A DNA stretch of 64,000 nt from Laguncularia racemosa (taxonomy: Eukaryota > Streptophyta > Magnoliopsida > Myrtales > Combretaceae). Position 1 is the first letter of the stretch. Each line of letters begins with the position of its first letter. This document shows, one piece after another, positions 25,501-37,390 of this stretch. Made by a program: the position numbers and the translations under genes. The stretch spans positions 5,208,001 to 5,272,000 of the forward strand of contig JBBMOL010000023.1 in the NCBI GenBank assembly GCA_037954665.1, in the 5' to 3' direction. The notes beneath the pieces were generated by a model. That model worked only from the letters and a program-made list of their open reading frames with translations, searched no databases and was not told the origin of the DNA.

Positions 25501-26583
25501 TTATGAAAATAACAGGATTCCAATTTATGCAAAAGGAAATATGTAATCGATTTTATTTATTTTATGAAAGTTTTATTATTATTTTTCGTTATTTCTAATT
25601 ATCTTTTCACTATTGTCATATTCATTACTTTTTTGAAAATGTGACTTTTTCTGATTTCTAAGGCTGCTTAGAAAAAAAGGCCCACATATTCAGGATCAAT
25701 CGAACTTTGGGGCCAGGTTTAGGTTAGATTTCAAGTTGTTGGGTGAGACTTTCGGTCATTAACGGCTGAGCAAATGATGAAGCTTCCTGAATACAATTCG
25801 GTGACTGTCAAACTTCGCCAGGGTGACGGATTGGCTTAACTTGAGCTCCTCTATTGCATGGCAATGGAGGTTCACCAACAAAACGACGAGAAGGTAGAGA
25901 TTCAAAATGGACCAACAATGGTGGGTTTATGGTTTAATGATGGTGGTGTCTGATCAAAATGGTTCAAGGCTTACTTGGAGGGGTGGGTGGGTGGTGAAGC
26001 CAATAGCGGTGGTAAGTAGCCTTAATTACCAGTGGTTTGCTTCAATTTCAAGAAGAGAGAGAGAGAAAAAGACTACTAAAGCTTAAGAGAGAAAGTTTGA
26101 TTTTGAGCTTGTAAAGTGGAAATTGAGTGAAACTGATGATGGGTTCGAGCTTTGGAGACTGATGTTTACAAGAATCTAGCTTTCAATTACATCGAGGTGA
26201 AAAATCAGGGGACAGGTTTGATTAAATTCAAGCTTGACTATTGATTTGGAGGAATTCGAATATTTGAGTTTAATCCAATTTTCTAATAATTCTTCTACAA
26301 ATTGGAAGCCTCGACTATTTCAACTGGAAATGGGGCAAAACGAGGTCGGATTCAACCTCCAAAAAGTTTAAAGCTCCATCAGTGGCTTCCGATGTTATGG
26401 GGAAGACGACGTGCATGCAATGCTCATATGCTCTCTGGCCCCATGCACACCACGTAGCCGCGTATTTTAGACGCCATCTGCAACCCAAAAATAAATAAAT
26501 AAAACCAAGACCTTTTTAGCCAAGACTCCCCCTTCTACTGAACTGATTCTTTCCAGACTGAAAATAATATTTAGTCTTAAAAA
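25501..26583. other. Unassigned stretch between copia and Mutator-like elements
   Basis: Richer in G+C than its neighbours in 25680-26470 but without a sustained open frame. Contents include a GGGTGGGTGGGTGG tract near 25981, a GA repeat near 26054 and a GC-rich end near 26400-26470. It could be leader or LTR DNA of an unrecognised retroelement; I see no protein domain. Confidence 0.4.
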
Positions 26584-26760
26584 GGGGTTACGAATTTAAA
26601 TATTATTATATTTAAAAAAATTTATAAATATTATACTTGAAATAATTATTCATAAAATAGGTTTTGAAGATGCGAACGCTATTTACGACTTTAGGGTAAA
26701 AAAAAAATTAAACTAAAGGTGCAAATCCGATTTGCGCCTTTAGTATAAATTGTACTTCAA
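26584..26760 (+). repeat. Left terminal inverted repeat of the MULE
   Basis: Pairs with 34640-34790 in reverse complement. The best-conserved part is the ACGACTTTA(G/A)GGTAAAA segment just outside the palindrome at 26712-26744. The similarity outside 26640 is weak, so the true end could be nearer to 26650. Confidence 0.55.
26712..26744. repeat. 33-bp near-perfect palindrome in the MULE left end
   Basis: ACTAAAGGTGCAAATC (26712-26727) and GATTTGCGCCTTTAGT (26729-26744) are reverse complements except for one G:T-type mismatch, with a one-base centre. The right half plus flank also occurs, mutated, at 7820-7844 in the foldback element. It could be a transposase-binding or hairpin site of the family; that role is inferred. 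Confidence 0.85.
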
Positions 26761-27359
26761 TTTTTTTTGGTAATGGGATCTGCAAACCTATAAAATTATT
26801 ATAAAAATAATAATGCAAACCTATAAAAGTAATACAGTAAATTTGCACAGTATTAGAATTTGTTATTTGTAATGCATTGAAAAAAATTTGCACCGACAAT
26901 TTCTAATATAAATATGAATCCTCAGTTCATATTTTCATATTTCCATCTTTTAATTTTTCTCTGTATGTTTTCTTCATACAAAATCTCAATATGTTTTCTT
27001 AAGAAAAAATTATTATTTTTTGTTAGTATACTACTTTGAATAAATGCAAAATATATATATATGTGTGTGTGTGTAACTATATTTACTCCATAATTTTCAT
27101 TGAAATAATAGTTGTTGTTAATTAATTATTAATTAGTAATTAACTAGTTGTTAATATATCATTAATTAACATTAACAAATGAATTAGTTAAAAAATTTAA
27201 TATTTTTCTTAAATGAAATGTTTGAATTATTTGTAGTAAAAAAATTGTAAAAGTAATTATTATTGATGAAGTAATTAGTTCTTAAATAGTCATTATTTAA
27301 TCATTAGAAAAATAATTATGAAAAACCTTTGTATTGATTATAATGAATTATGTTTATGT

Positions 27360-28290
27360 GTTATTATAATGTATTCTGGTAAACGTGGTTGTTAAATTAA
27401 ATTGCTATTAATTAACTATTAATTAGCAGTGATTAGTCATTCATATGTAAGTAATTAATTATTAAAAAAATATTATGTGAAAAATTTTGTGTTGATTACA
27501 AATGTAAAATATATGAATGGTTTTATACAATTAGTTATAAATTTAAGTAGTTATTAATGATCCGTTAATTATAGATGATTAGTTATTATTATGTCATTAA
27601 TTAATTATTATAAATTAAGTAGTGAAAAATTTTGTGTTAGTTACAAATGTAAAATATTTGTATAGTTTTGTACAATTAGTTATAAAATTAAGTAGTTATT
27701 AATGATTCATTAATTAAAGGTGATTGGTCATTAATATGTTATTAATTAATTGTTATAAAATTAATTAGTAAAAAATTTTGTATTGGTAAGAAATGTAAAA
27801 TATTTGTATGTTTTTTGTAGAATTAGTTATAAAATTAAGTAGTTATTAATGATCCATTAATTAAAGGTGATTAGTCGTTAATATGTTATTAATTAATTTT
27901 TATAAAATTAATTAGCAAAAAATTTTCAAATGTAAAATATTTGTATGGTTTTGTACAATTAGTTATAAAATAAAATAATTATTAATGATTCATTTATTAA
28001 AGATTATTAGTCATTAATGTGTCATTAATTAATTATCATGAAATTCATTAGTGAAAAATTTTGTATTGGTTGCAGAAGTAAAAAAATTGTATATTTTAGT
28101 ACAATTAGTTATAAAATTAAGTAGCTATTAATGATCCGTTAATTAATGATAATAAATCATTAATATGTTATTAATTAATTGTCATAAAATTAATTATTAA
28201 AAAAAATTAATATTGATTATACATGTAATATCATTGTCTATTATTGTAAAAATAGCTGTAAACTTTAGTTGCTATTAATTAACTATTAAT
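27360..28290 (+). repeat. Subterminal tandem repeats, left side of the MULE
   Basis: About six diverged units of roughly 130-150 bp, recognised by AGTTATAAAATTAAGTAGTTATTAATGAT-like cores at about 27531, 27669, 27824, 27958 and 28107, each followed by ATGTTATTAATTAATT and a GTGAAAAATTTTGTATTGG-type segment. Extremely AT-rich with no coding potential. Repeat-rich subterminal DNA is common in MULEs. Confidence 0.75.
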
Positions 28291-28389
28291 TAGACAATAA
28301 ATAGCCGCTAATAAGTCAAAAATTAATATATTGATATTAATAGTAACATGTACTAAATTTTTTAATATATATTATATTTTGCATAATAG

Positions 28390-30450
28390 ATGGATCATGG
28401 ACCTTTTGATCCTTCAGTTTTGACACAGTAGAAGGGACATCAATCACAGGCCACTTTAGATGGAGAGGTAAACAACCTTTCACTTATTAATTAGTTTATG
28501 TTGCATTAGGAATAATAAAACATTTCACATGTTATCGGTATAAAATTAAGCAACCTTTGCTATTTGACAACGCGAGTTGTCACTTTATCATGACAAGCGC
28601 ACCATCCCCCTTGATCCTTGAATGGAGCCATACTTACATTTGGCTGGATTCAAAGGTTCGAGTTGCCTGCCGTACATAGCCTTGGATTGACACATGATTA
28701 TAGCATTGGTAAAGCGATGACAGTTAAAGATGCATACATTCCACATGCCAACAAGGGAGTTTACTATTACCCTACAGGATGTAAAGATCCAGTTAGGACC
28801 CCCCATAGATGGTCAGGCAGTTACAAGGAGTAGTTGCTTAGATTGAGATACGAGTTGTGAAGATTTGTTGGGAGCAAGGCTAAGGCCTAACTGTAGGGGG
28901 TCGCATTAGTATGATGTGGCTTTGTGATATATTCTAGATGCTCCCACCTGACGTTAAAGCTAAGCAAATCCATTGATACACGCGTACCTACATAATGCAA
29001 CTATTGGGGGATTTATCTTTGCTGATAAATCCAGCTTCCTTGTCCACGCGATGTGGTTACCCCTACTAAAGCATTTTGACATTGCTAGGACATATAGTTG
29101 AGGGTCCACATGTCTGGTGTGATTATATCGCCAACTATGTGTTACGTTCACATGAGATTAGAGGGGCCGCCATTCTCCTACAAGTGTGGGCTTAGGATAA
29201 ATTTCTCTACATAGCACCCCTTAGCCAACATGGACTTTATATAGAAGTTGGATGTCCATTGGTGGCACGTTGGAACACGAGGAGGGACATATAGTATCAC
29301 CTCACCCATGTTGTCGGTGCATATCGGGATGCGTTGGACAGGCAAAATATGTTATAGATATTTCAGCAACCTATTTTTTTTCTTGCATTTCATAATATTG
29401 ATCATTTACAGTTAATATAATTTCCTATTTTTTAGGTAGAATGGGAGTTGTACGATGGGAATGTCATTAGTCTTTTACCTGATTTTTGCAAAGGTGGCAT
29501 GCACATTTGGATGACTCGGTGCCACTGATTTGTTTCCATATTGTTGAGTGGCATTTCCCAAACCGAGCAGCTAGGCAGTTAGGTGAGTTCCAATATATCC
29601 CACAGTAGGTGAATACGTAGCCGGAGCTCCATCAAATTAACCTACGGGGAAGGATTGATGCTGATTGGTTGGTCTAACATGTAGTGTATATACATATGTG
29701 GGAAGAGTGGCTCCATCGAGTGGTTCATATGGAGGGCCCTAGTGGTGTGCATGATAATTACATGTAGTGGTATGGCTTGATTAACCGGTAATAGATTAGA
29801 TACGCGGGGGCTATGCTTGGATTTCTAGTAATTACGATTGACATCAACACTCTATAAGTGAATAATTGCATGACCATTTATTATTTAATTTATATTTTGT
29901 TCATACCTGCAGGGTGAAACCTTATGATAAATCTACTTATTGTTGGATGTGGACATGATAGTGAGAATAGCTGCTCAGGGTTTTCACTTTATGCAGCGGC
30001 AAGGGGGGGTAACATTGTATCTATAGCTGCAACAACAACATAGCTAAGAGGTGGAGGTAGATGCACAATCGATTCCTACATGTTGACCGATGGCGGAATG
30101 ACGATGACCTCGAAACCAGGGTAAGACATAAGAAAATCCTATACAGGACTAGCATATGCCTATTGATTCTGATGCGATGTATGCTAGGTTGGGGCAGATT
30201 TTTAACCTATACGAGACACTGCATTGGCATTCTATAAGTGATCATGTTCTAACACCATCGGCTCTACAAAAGAAATGCTCTAGAAAACAACTTATGTACT
30301 AAGGTAATTCATCAAATCAGCTTACAAAGTGGAGTTTATGCCTCAGCGAGCGTTCGATGACACTTCCTAGTAGCATCCAACACAGGAGTTTGAAGCTCCT
30401 CCAGCTCTACGTCCAAGGCCAACCAACACCTTCACTCGATTACCAAGACA
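28390..30450 (+). pseudogene. Decayed plant mobile domain (PMD, MAIN/MAIL-like) reading frame in the MULE
   Basis: The translation, read across stops and shifts, follows PMD proteins (also annotated aminotransferase-like or PP7 long-form-like). It starts MDHGPFDPSVLTQ, where the family has MD.GP.D.SVLTLQ; then PPDVKAKQIH, YTRTYIMQLLGD, a stretch matching the family's HL..LPLL, IRGAAILLQVWA, and FPNRAARQLG followed by a family-like W..H..YI..W region near 29640-29760. A downstream tail is proline- and arginine-rich. Cellular PMD proteins such as MAIN and MAIL1 act in the nucleus in genome maintenance and gene expression; the TE-borne form has no assigned role. In-frame stops (for example codon 14) and missing segments mean this copy cannot make the protein. 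It faces the transposase tail to tail. Confidence 0.75.
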
Positions 30451-30849
30451 ATTCACTAAGGGAAGGGGATAGGATGGGATAAGGATAGAAATCGATAATT
30501 TGTTACTAATTTCATATGTATATGTTCCATTGAAACTATTAAGTTGATGTATTTTTACATTTTGTAATGAATTACTACTCATTTTGTCTAATAAATCATG
30601 TTATCCCTTACCCATCATAGATACAATGTATACATATAAAATTTTACAACTTTTAATATGTGAAAACAAATTAACAAATGTCTAAAGAAATTAACATATA
30701 ATATAACTTCTCAATAAATTACAAAATTGCAAATATATAGAAAGAATATTAAGCATCCCCCTTTTGCCGCATCAAAACAAACTGGATAAAGTAGTTGAGG
30801 ATTTATCTAAGCTGCAAAAGGGAAAAAACCTAATGTTAGCATCACAAAT

Positions 30850-33513
30850 GTGACACTGAACGTGATGAAATATGTATTGTGATTTGATCCGAATGCTCCC
30901 TAATGTCTATCTCCATGTATTATCTTTTCCACCTTAGTTTTCCCTTCTTCAGTGCAAGGTCTCCCCTTAGGCGAAGTGACGAGAAGTGTACTAGCTCCTA
31001 ATCCAACTTATCACTTATAAACATGAAGAGCGTCCTATATGTGTGCTCCTAATGTGTCCATCTATACCAATTAGGTATAGAGTATGTCATATCAAGCCTA
31101 AGTGAGGCAGTTACTACATATGCGTAGGAGAATGGAATTTTGTATATTTGCCACTTCTGGTAATTGTATATGCTGTAGGTAAAGTCAATAACGTGTGTTC
31201 GACCCCCTTCCTTTAATCCGCTGGCAATGCTACGACTACCGATGAGGACTTTGAAAACTTTGTTGTGCTTGCTATAATTGATAACCATGTGGTTGCTAGC
31301 TCGTCAATTTCATCGGTCAATTTTTTGGGTTGCATATTTGGTGAAAATTTTACCCTTTGCCATATTCTTCAATGCCTCTATATACTTCTAGATGAAATAC
31401 CCCATGTAGTTGTAGAACATCTTCTTCATCAAAGCAATCATAGGTAATTCCCAAGCCTCCTTTAACACGAAATTGTGGCTTTCAACAACGTTGGGGGTCA
31501 TATACCCAAATGATAGCAACTTTATGAGATAGTGTCTACATATTCAACGGCATGTCCTCAAACCAGTCCAATGCATCCTGCTTAATAATCCCCACTTGCT
31601 CCATCACATAATTCAACTTGTGAGATCGTGCTTACAACTTCGCGTATGTGACCAATCTCTTGCATCACATGTTTTTATGTGCTAAGTTGAAGTTGCTTGC
31701 AAGGTATCATAGACAGAACTGCCACACTATCACCATCCATTCACTTCTTCTTAGACTGCTGATTGGAAGCTTGCATGTCTATTCGATATGAGGCACATGG
31801 TTTCACGACCTTCATAGTTGCCGACAACATATTCCTTTAGTTTCCTAAAAAACCAACCCATGTCTTAGTTGTCTCTTAATCAACCAGAGCGAATGCGAGT
31901 GAAAGTATATGGTTGTTGCCATCAACACTACAAGTAACTAGCAACTTGTAAGTGTACTTACCATATAGAAAAGTGGCATCAATGGTAACAACTGGTCTAA
32001 GGAATCTCCACACTATGATGCGCGACCCAAATGTCTAGAATACCCATTTTTAATTAGACACACTGGGGGTACTCGATTTGCTTCACCCCCAGTAAATTCA
32101 TGTTTCGGGATTTGTATTTTCTTTAGCATTAGGAAGTTTAAGCAGTTCATTGTAAGACTTTTCCCAGTTCCCGTACACATGCTCGATAGCCCATTTCTTC
32201 CCCTCCCAAACCTGTCTTTTACTGATCTTGTAGCCAAAAACCTGTTCAACAATAGAAGCTAACTCGACTACCTTCATATTAGGATTGTCCCTAAGAAGAT
32301 TTACAAATCAGCTAGTAAGGAGATTGCAATCTAATTGTGGGTGATCTTAACTAATCAGCGGGTTACTACATGTGTATGGACCCTCAAATCTCGTCACTAC
32401 AAACATGCCTTCCAACTTCTTCTTTCTGGCCCGAAGCCTCCATTTAAAACCGTTGTCCCTTTTCAAATAATAAATAGATCACGGTATTGGACTAGACTCT
32501 ACAATAGTGAAGTTACAATGGTTCTTTATATGATAAGAATTCATTGCTTGAATCACATCTGCTTTCATTCTAAATCTCATGTCCTTATAAAAATCATCAT
32601 TGTTGCTCGAACCACTGCAAATATTAGTTTGCTCATGCTCAAAATAAATATAACCACTATCACCCCCAATGTTGTAGAGTGGTTTAGCCTACTCTGATCG
32701 ATATATTGACTGTCTCGAGTGAGTATATACAGTTAGAGAGTCTTCTCTAAGTACTTCATCTCCCTTGTTCTCACTTTCCCCATTTTTCTCATTAGAACTC
32801 TCTTCGTTATCGGTACTCTCCTATGCAATACCCATTCCTACATCGGTGTCAGTTGTAGCCTTCGCTCCTACACGAACCATGTACGGATCCCATGTGTCTG
32901 GTCGTTGTAATACTAGAGTAACTGCTTTATCTATTTCATCTTCATCATTGACTTCCATCAAGGTTGGAATTGAGGGTTGAAATGTCGACGGCTCGGGTAG
33001 TATTTTTGTAATGTCATGTGATGAATGTGGCTGATTGCTTATGTAGAATGTCTACCTTATCAAAACCCCCCTCAAATCTTCAAAAATTTTGTTGTACAAT
33101 TGTTGTATGCCATAATCTCCATATGATTCAACCATTTCAATAAAATTTTCGACATCCTCATTATCTTTGATTGCCATCAATGCATAACATGTATTGCTCC
33201 CATAAAACATAGGATGCTTGTGAATTATCTAACCTCACTTTAGTAGGATCGACTCTAATACTGCGACATATTCTGTATAAAAATTCATTATAGTTGACAT
33301 TTTCTTCATTTTCAACTTTTTTACCGGATTCCTGTCATATTCTAGCCCCCAGTTACCAATCACAATATTTCCAAACGTATAGATTATTAATTTCACATAG
33401 TCAGTCATTGTTTTTCTGTCCATAGTATATATAAATTGTGAGCTTTTAGAAAAATATAACAATTTCCAATAACAATATTCTAAAAATTTGCACAAAAAAA
33501 AATTATGTATCAT
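30850..33513 (-). pseudogene. Decayed mudrA-type MULE transposase
   Basis: Read on the minus strand across stops and frameshifts it follows MULE transposases. The N-terminus reads VKLIIYTFGNIVIGNWGLEY, then LDPTKVRYTI. A middle part, NPNMKVVELASIVEQVFGYK followed by GNWEKSYNELLKLP (about 32330-32120), is the usual segment before the catalytic core. The core remnant VTIDATFLYGKYTYKLLVTC (about 31990-31930) holds the first catalytic aspartate (D of IDATFLYGKY), followed by DGNNHILSLAFALVD. The C-terminal SWIM-finger region reads IYNYQKWQIYKIPFSYAYVV (about 31190-31110), where the zinc-binding Cys/His residues have become Tyr, Phe or other. In an intact element this protein would bind the ends and excise the element. 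This copy is inactive. Confidence 0.75.
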
Positions 33514-34150
33514 TTTTAATTTTATTTTTTCCCATTATTTCCAAACAAAAAAAATTGTCTGATATTATTTTTTAATAACATTTTCATTGCTAAAAATTTC
33601 AATAATTTCCGTATCATTTTACAACACTGTAAAAATTATTTTACATTCTAGATATTAAAAATTTTCATCACAATATTTTTTCATATTTCCAATAACAACA
33701 TTATTCAAATTTTCACAAAAAAAATTCTGTATCATTTTTAATTTAATTTTTCCCATTATTTCCAAACAAAATTTTCCTAAAAATTTGTCAGATATTATTT
33801 TTTATAACATTTTCGCTGCTAAAAAATTCAATATTTTCTGTATCATTTTATAATACTGTAAAAGTTATTTCACATTCTAGATATTACAGATTTTCATCAC
33901 AATATTTTTTTCATATTTTTAATAACAACATTATTAAAATTTGCATTAAAAAAAATCAGTATCATTTTAAAATTTAATTTTTCCCCATTATTTCTAAATA
34001 AATTTTTTATAAAAATTTGTCTGATATTATTTTATAATATTTTTGCTGCTAAATATTTCAATAATTTCCATATCATTTTACAACATTGTAAAAATTATTT
34101 CACATTCTAGATATTACAAAATTTTACAACAATATATTTTTATAACAATA
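33485..34150 (-). repeat. Subterminal tandem repeats, right side of the MULE
   Basis: Three units of about 230 bp start near 33490, 33720 and 33952. Each has GTATCATTTT(T/A)AA, CCCATTATTTCC/T, TGTCTGATATTATTTT and TCACATTCTAGATATTA-type words in the same order. The unit differs from the left array, so the two arrays arose separately. Confidence 0.8.
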
Positions 34151-34639
34151 TAGATAACATTTGTATTTAATATTTACAAATAATATCAAATTTTTTGTCA
34201 TAATAACAAATCCTCATTCTAATGCAAAAATTAATATCACATGTTACGTATTATAGGATCTACATAAATTATATCTAATAAACTATAAACTAACAATAAG
34301 CGGTAACATTTTCTACAAAATATAACATTACAACAATATTTTTCTCAAATAACAACATCAAATATAGAAAAAAAAACTTCAACTTTTCTAGAAAAAACAT
34401 ACCACAATTGATTATTTGTTGAGGAAATGCTTAGATCTAGGTAAATTACTTCAAATCCCTTTGCTATGTAAAATCACTTCTTCTTCTTTCTCCTTTGTGC
34501 GAACGAGAGAAAAATAAAATAGATTTAGTATGTTGACTGATTTACTTTATTTTGTGGAAAATTACTTTATCGTATTTTTGTATTTATATTTTTATTTTGT
34601 ATACTATTATCACATGATTTTTGGTTTTAGATCGACGGT

Positions 34640-34790
34640 GGATGTTAAAAGAAAAAAAAAAATAGATGTGGGATTGAAGCAAGGTCTACGCCTTCGGTTT
34701 TTTTTTTTTTTTTTACCTTAAAGTCGCAAACGACGTCCACGTATTCGAAACTTATTTGGCCATAACCTTTTTGTTTTCAGTACGTGCCCC
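34640..34790 (-). repeat. Right terminal inverted repeat of the MULE
   Basis: Reverse-complement partner of 26584-26760; a T-run at 34698-34716 corresponds to the A-run at 26699-26707. The outer limit (CCCC at 34787-34790) is an estimate. The CRM-like retrotransposon begins only about 75 bp farther right. Confidence 0.5.
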
Positions 34791-34861
34791 AATCAATCTG
34801 CACCCTATGTCACTTACTCACTTTTAATAAAAAATTCATTTATAAAGATTAGACACTATGA

Positions 34862-34866
34862 CTTAA
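34862..34866. repeat. Target site duplication, left copy (CTTAA)
   Basis: CTTAA directly outside the 3' LTR; identical to 41450-41454 outside the 5' LTR. This fixes both ends of the element. Confidence 0.9.
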
Positions 34867-35526
34867 TGATGCGTGTAACTTTAGGTATATTAAACTTAGC
34901 ACCCCGACGATGTTAGTTGGTTTCAATTACCCCAAGGATCGTCTTGAATAAGCAATGTGTAACTAGACCCCAATCAAACCCATTGATTGTAACCTAAGTT
35001 ATAAAAAATTATTCCTACTAATTTGGTTAAGAATCCTATGGAAAAGTTCTTTTGCAAAAGAACAAAAAGAGGTATTTCGCATCTCACGACAAAATATGTG
35101 TTTTCATATATCAAAGTTGTCTTTTAGCCAGCACCTAGCATGATCATATATATAGCACACAACACAATATGGAAATCCTAAGTTACCTATTCTATCCTTA
35201 TTCTTGTGTCACTAAGTAGGCAACTAAATAACATGGAAAACAAACCAACAAATAATAACAAAGTCGAATGTATTCTCTAATGTAGTGTTCATGCAAATAT
35301 ATAATATTCCTAAAATATTCATTCTTCCATGGTCACGTGAATCAAGTTGACACATGTATGTTTTCCTTTTGTGTAGCTTGATTCTCGGGTCTGCAAGTCA
35401 ATGACTAATCCTTGTAGAGCTTCGTTCATTCTTTTAGCTCTAGCTCGGGTCATCAAGCCTCAAATACCATGTAATGGATCATGAGATTTTGGTTCCTTCC
35501 TTTGTGATGTTAGCTGATCTTCATCA
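34867..35526 (-). repeat. 3' LTR of the CRM-like element (660 bp)
   Basis: Direct repeat of 40789-41449. In the element's direction it starts TGATGAAGATCAGCTAACAT and ends ACACGCATCA. Its first part continues the polyprotein frame (DEDQLTSQRK-like reading through the polypurine tract), then non-coding U3/R/U5 sequence follows. Confidence 0.9.
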
Positions 35527-35537
35527 TTCCCTCATTC
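35527..35537 (-). promoter_or_regulatory. Polypurine tract of the CRM-like element
   Basis: GAATGAGGGAA on the minus strand lies immediately before the 3' LTR, where plus-strand DNA synthesis would be primed. It is also part of the coding frame. Confidence 0.7.
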
Positions 35538-36600
35538 TTCGAAAAGATTCGTCCTCGAATCACCTGCATCATAAAGACTAAGATCAGAAACTTACAGGTA
35601 GCACTAACGTTACCATAGTGGCTTGGCAGATCTATCTTATGAGCATTTTCATTGATGTGCTCTACCACTTGGAAAGGTCTATTGCCTTTAGGATGCAACT
35701 TAGATTTGTGTTGTTCAGCAAAACTTTCCTTCCTTAGATATACCCAAATCCAATCACCAGGCTAAAATATAGCTTTAACATGTCCTTTATTTGCTTGTCG
35801 GGCATAGTGTTCATTATTCTTTTCAATGTTAGCTCGTACTTGCGTATGTAAATCCCTAACAAATTTTGCCTTCTTTGTACCATCAAGATCAACAAACTCG
35901 TTAGTAGGTAAAGGCAATATATCTAATGGAGTTAAGGGTTAAATCCATACATAACCTCAAATGGAGAGTACGATGTAGTAGAATATATAGTCCTATTATA
36001 TGCAAACTCTACATGAGGCAAACATGTTTCCCATTGCTTCAAATTTTTATCAATCACAGCACGTAGCAATGTGGAAAGTGTCCTATTAACAACTTCTGTT
36101 TATCCATCTATTTGAGGATGTGCCATAGTGGAAAACAGTAGTTTAGTGCCTAGCCTATTCCATAAGGTGCACCAAAAGTGGCTCAAAAACTTCACATCTC
36201 TATCACTAACGATAAAGTTAGGTAAACCATGTAATTTAACAATCTCCCTAAAGAATAAATTAGCTATATGTCGAGCATCATTAGTTTTGAAACATGCGAT
36301 AAAGTGAGCCATTTTACTAAACCTATCGACGACAACAAATATGCTTTCTTTACCATTCTGAGATCTAGGCAAACCTAATATGAAATCTATGGAAATGTCA
36401 GTCCAAGGCTGACTAGGCATAGGTAAGGGAAGATACTCCCCATGGGGCATGATTTTAGACTTAGCCTTCTTACATGCAATGCACTTGTCACACACAAGTT
36501 ATACATCATGTCTCATCCTAGGCTAGTAAAAATGTTCATGCAAGATATCCAAAGTTTTATTTACTCTAAAATGTCCCATGAGACCGCCCCATGCGTCTCC
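35527..36600 (-). pseudogene. Integrase region of the CRM-like element
   Basis: Integrates cDNA into the genome. Seen: H2C2 finger remnant ending CDKCIACKKAKSKI, then the core with Asp in DISIDFILGLPRS, Asp in VSDRDVKFLSHFW, and Glu in TEVVNRTLSTLL. The spacing between the second Asp and the Glu is 35 residues, the DD35E pattern, but a stop codon sits two codons before the Glu (after HPQIDG, near 36097-36099). The C-terminal part HPKGNRPFQVVEHINENAHK (35698-35640) is the usual segment after the core. I see no clear chromodomain. Stops and a one-base shift near the polypurine tract break the frame. Confidence 0.85.
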
Positions 36601-37307
36601 CTCACTAGAAATTCACGTATGGAACTCCCAAGCACACATAATTTATCTTTCTTAAACAAATATCCCTCATGCCTATAGTAGTCCCCGTACCCGCTTTCAG
36701 AACAAGCACACCAAATTTGATTAAAATTAGCACCATGTTCATATAATTCTTTCATACTTTCAAACCCAAGCAATTTAGTATGTAAAGAGGTCAGTAAAGA
36801 ATACCTCCTAGAAAGGGCATATGCCACTACATTTTCCTTACCTTGCTTGTATTTGATGACGTATGGAAAGGTTTCAATAAACTCCAACTACTTGGCGTGC
36901 CTCTTGTTTAACTTTCCCTGCATCTTTAGGTACTTCAAGCTCTCATGATCAGAATGGATGATGAACTCCTTAGGCCATAGGTAATGTTGCCATGCCTACA
37001 ACGTTCTCACTAGGGTATACAACTCCTTATCATATACTAGATAGTTTAACGCAGCACCTTGGAGTTTCTCATTGAAATAGGCTATTGGTTTAGAATCCTG
37101 CATTAAAACACCACCAATACCTTTCTTGGAAGCATCACATTCGATCTCAAAAACCTTATCAAAATTTGATAATACTAATAAAAGATTGTTAGTTAACTTA
37201 CCTTTCAATGTTTGGAATGCCTGCTCATGTATTTTGGTCCACTGGAATTCGACATTCTTCTTCCCCAAATCATTCAGTGGAGCAGCAATGGAGCTGAAGT
37301 CTCTCAT
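36561..37307 (-). pseudogene. RNase H and connection region of the CRM-like element
   Basis: RNase H degrades the RNA strand during reverse transcription. Seen: the RT-connected segment KKNVEFQWTKIHEQAFQTLK, FEIECDASKKGIGGVLMQ and PIAYFNEKLQGAALNYLVYD (37307-37000), then, after a break, FIETFPYVIKYKQGKENVVA and ALSRRYSLLTSL (36887-36780), typical of the RNase H end. A stop or frameshift near 36996-36890 separates the two open stretches. Confidence 0.85.
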
Positions 37308-37390
37308 AAATCGCCTGTAGAAATTGGCTAGATCGTAGAAGCTCCTAACATCATTAGCGTTCTAGGGTGTTGACCAATCTTGGATTGCCT

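Larger units (their letters stand above)
26584..34790. mobile_element. Mutator-like element (MULE) carrying a PMD gene and a mudrA-type transposase
   Basis: The ends are imperfect inverted repeats: ACGACTTTAGGGTAAAAAA at about 26683-26701 pairs with the complement of TTTTTTACCTTAAAGTCG near 34708-34727, and the match extends outward (GGTTTTGAAGATGCGAACG against the complement of 34735-34755). Outer limits are estimates. Inside, left to right: a 33-bp palindrome, a tandem-repeat array (27360-28290), a plus-strand PMD frame (28390-30450), a minus-strand transposase (33513-30850), and a second repeat array (33485-34150). Both frames are broken by many stops. PMDs are known from both MULEs and Ty3/gypsy elements in plants. 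No clear 9-bp target duplication was found. Confidence 0.72.

Noticed and set aside
27360..28290. CRISPR-like array
   Set aside because: Units are 130-150 bp, diverged and without spacers; this is a tandem repeat in a plant transposon.
32335..32697. 120-codon plus-strand open frame in the MULE
   Set aside because: It is the antisense of the transposase region, whose minus-strand translation has clear motifs.
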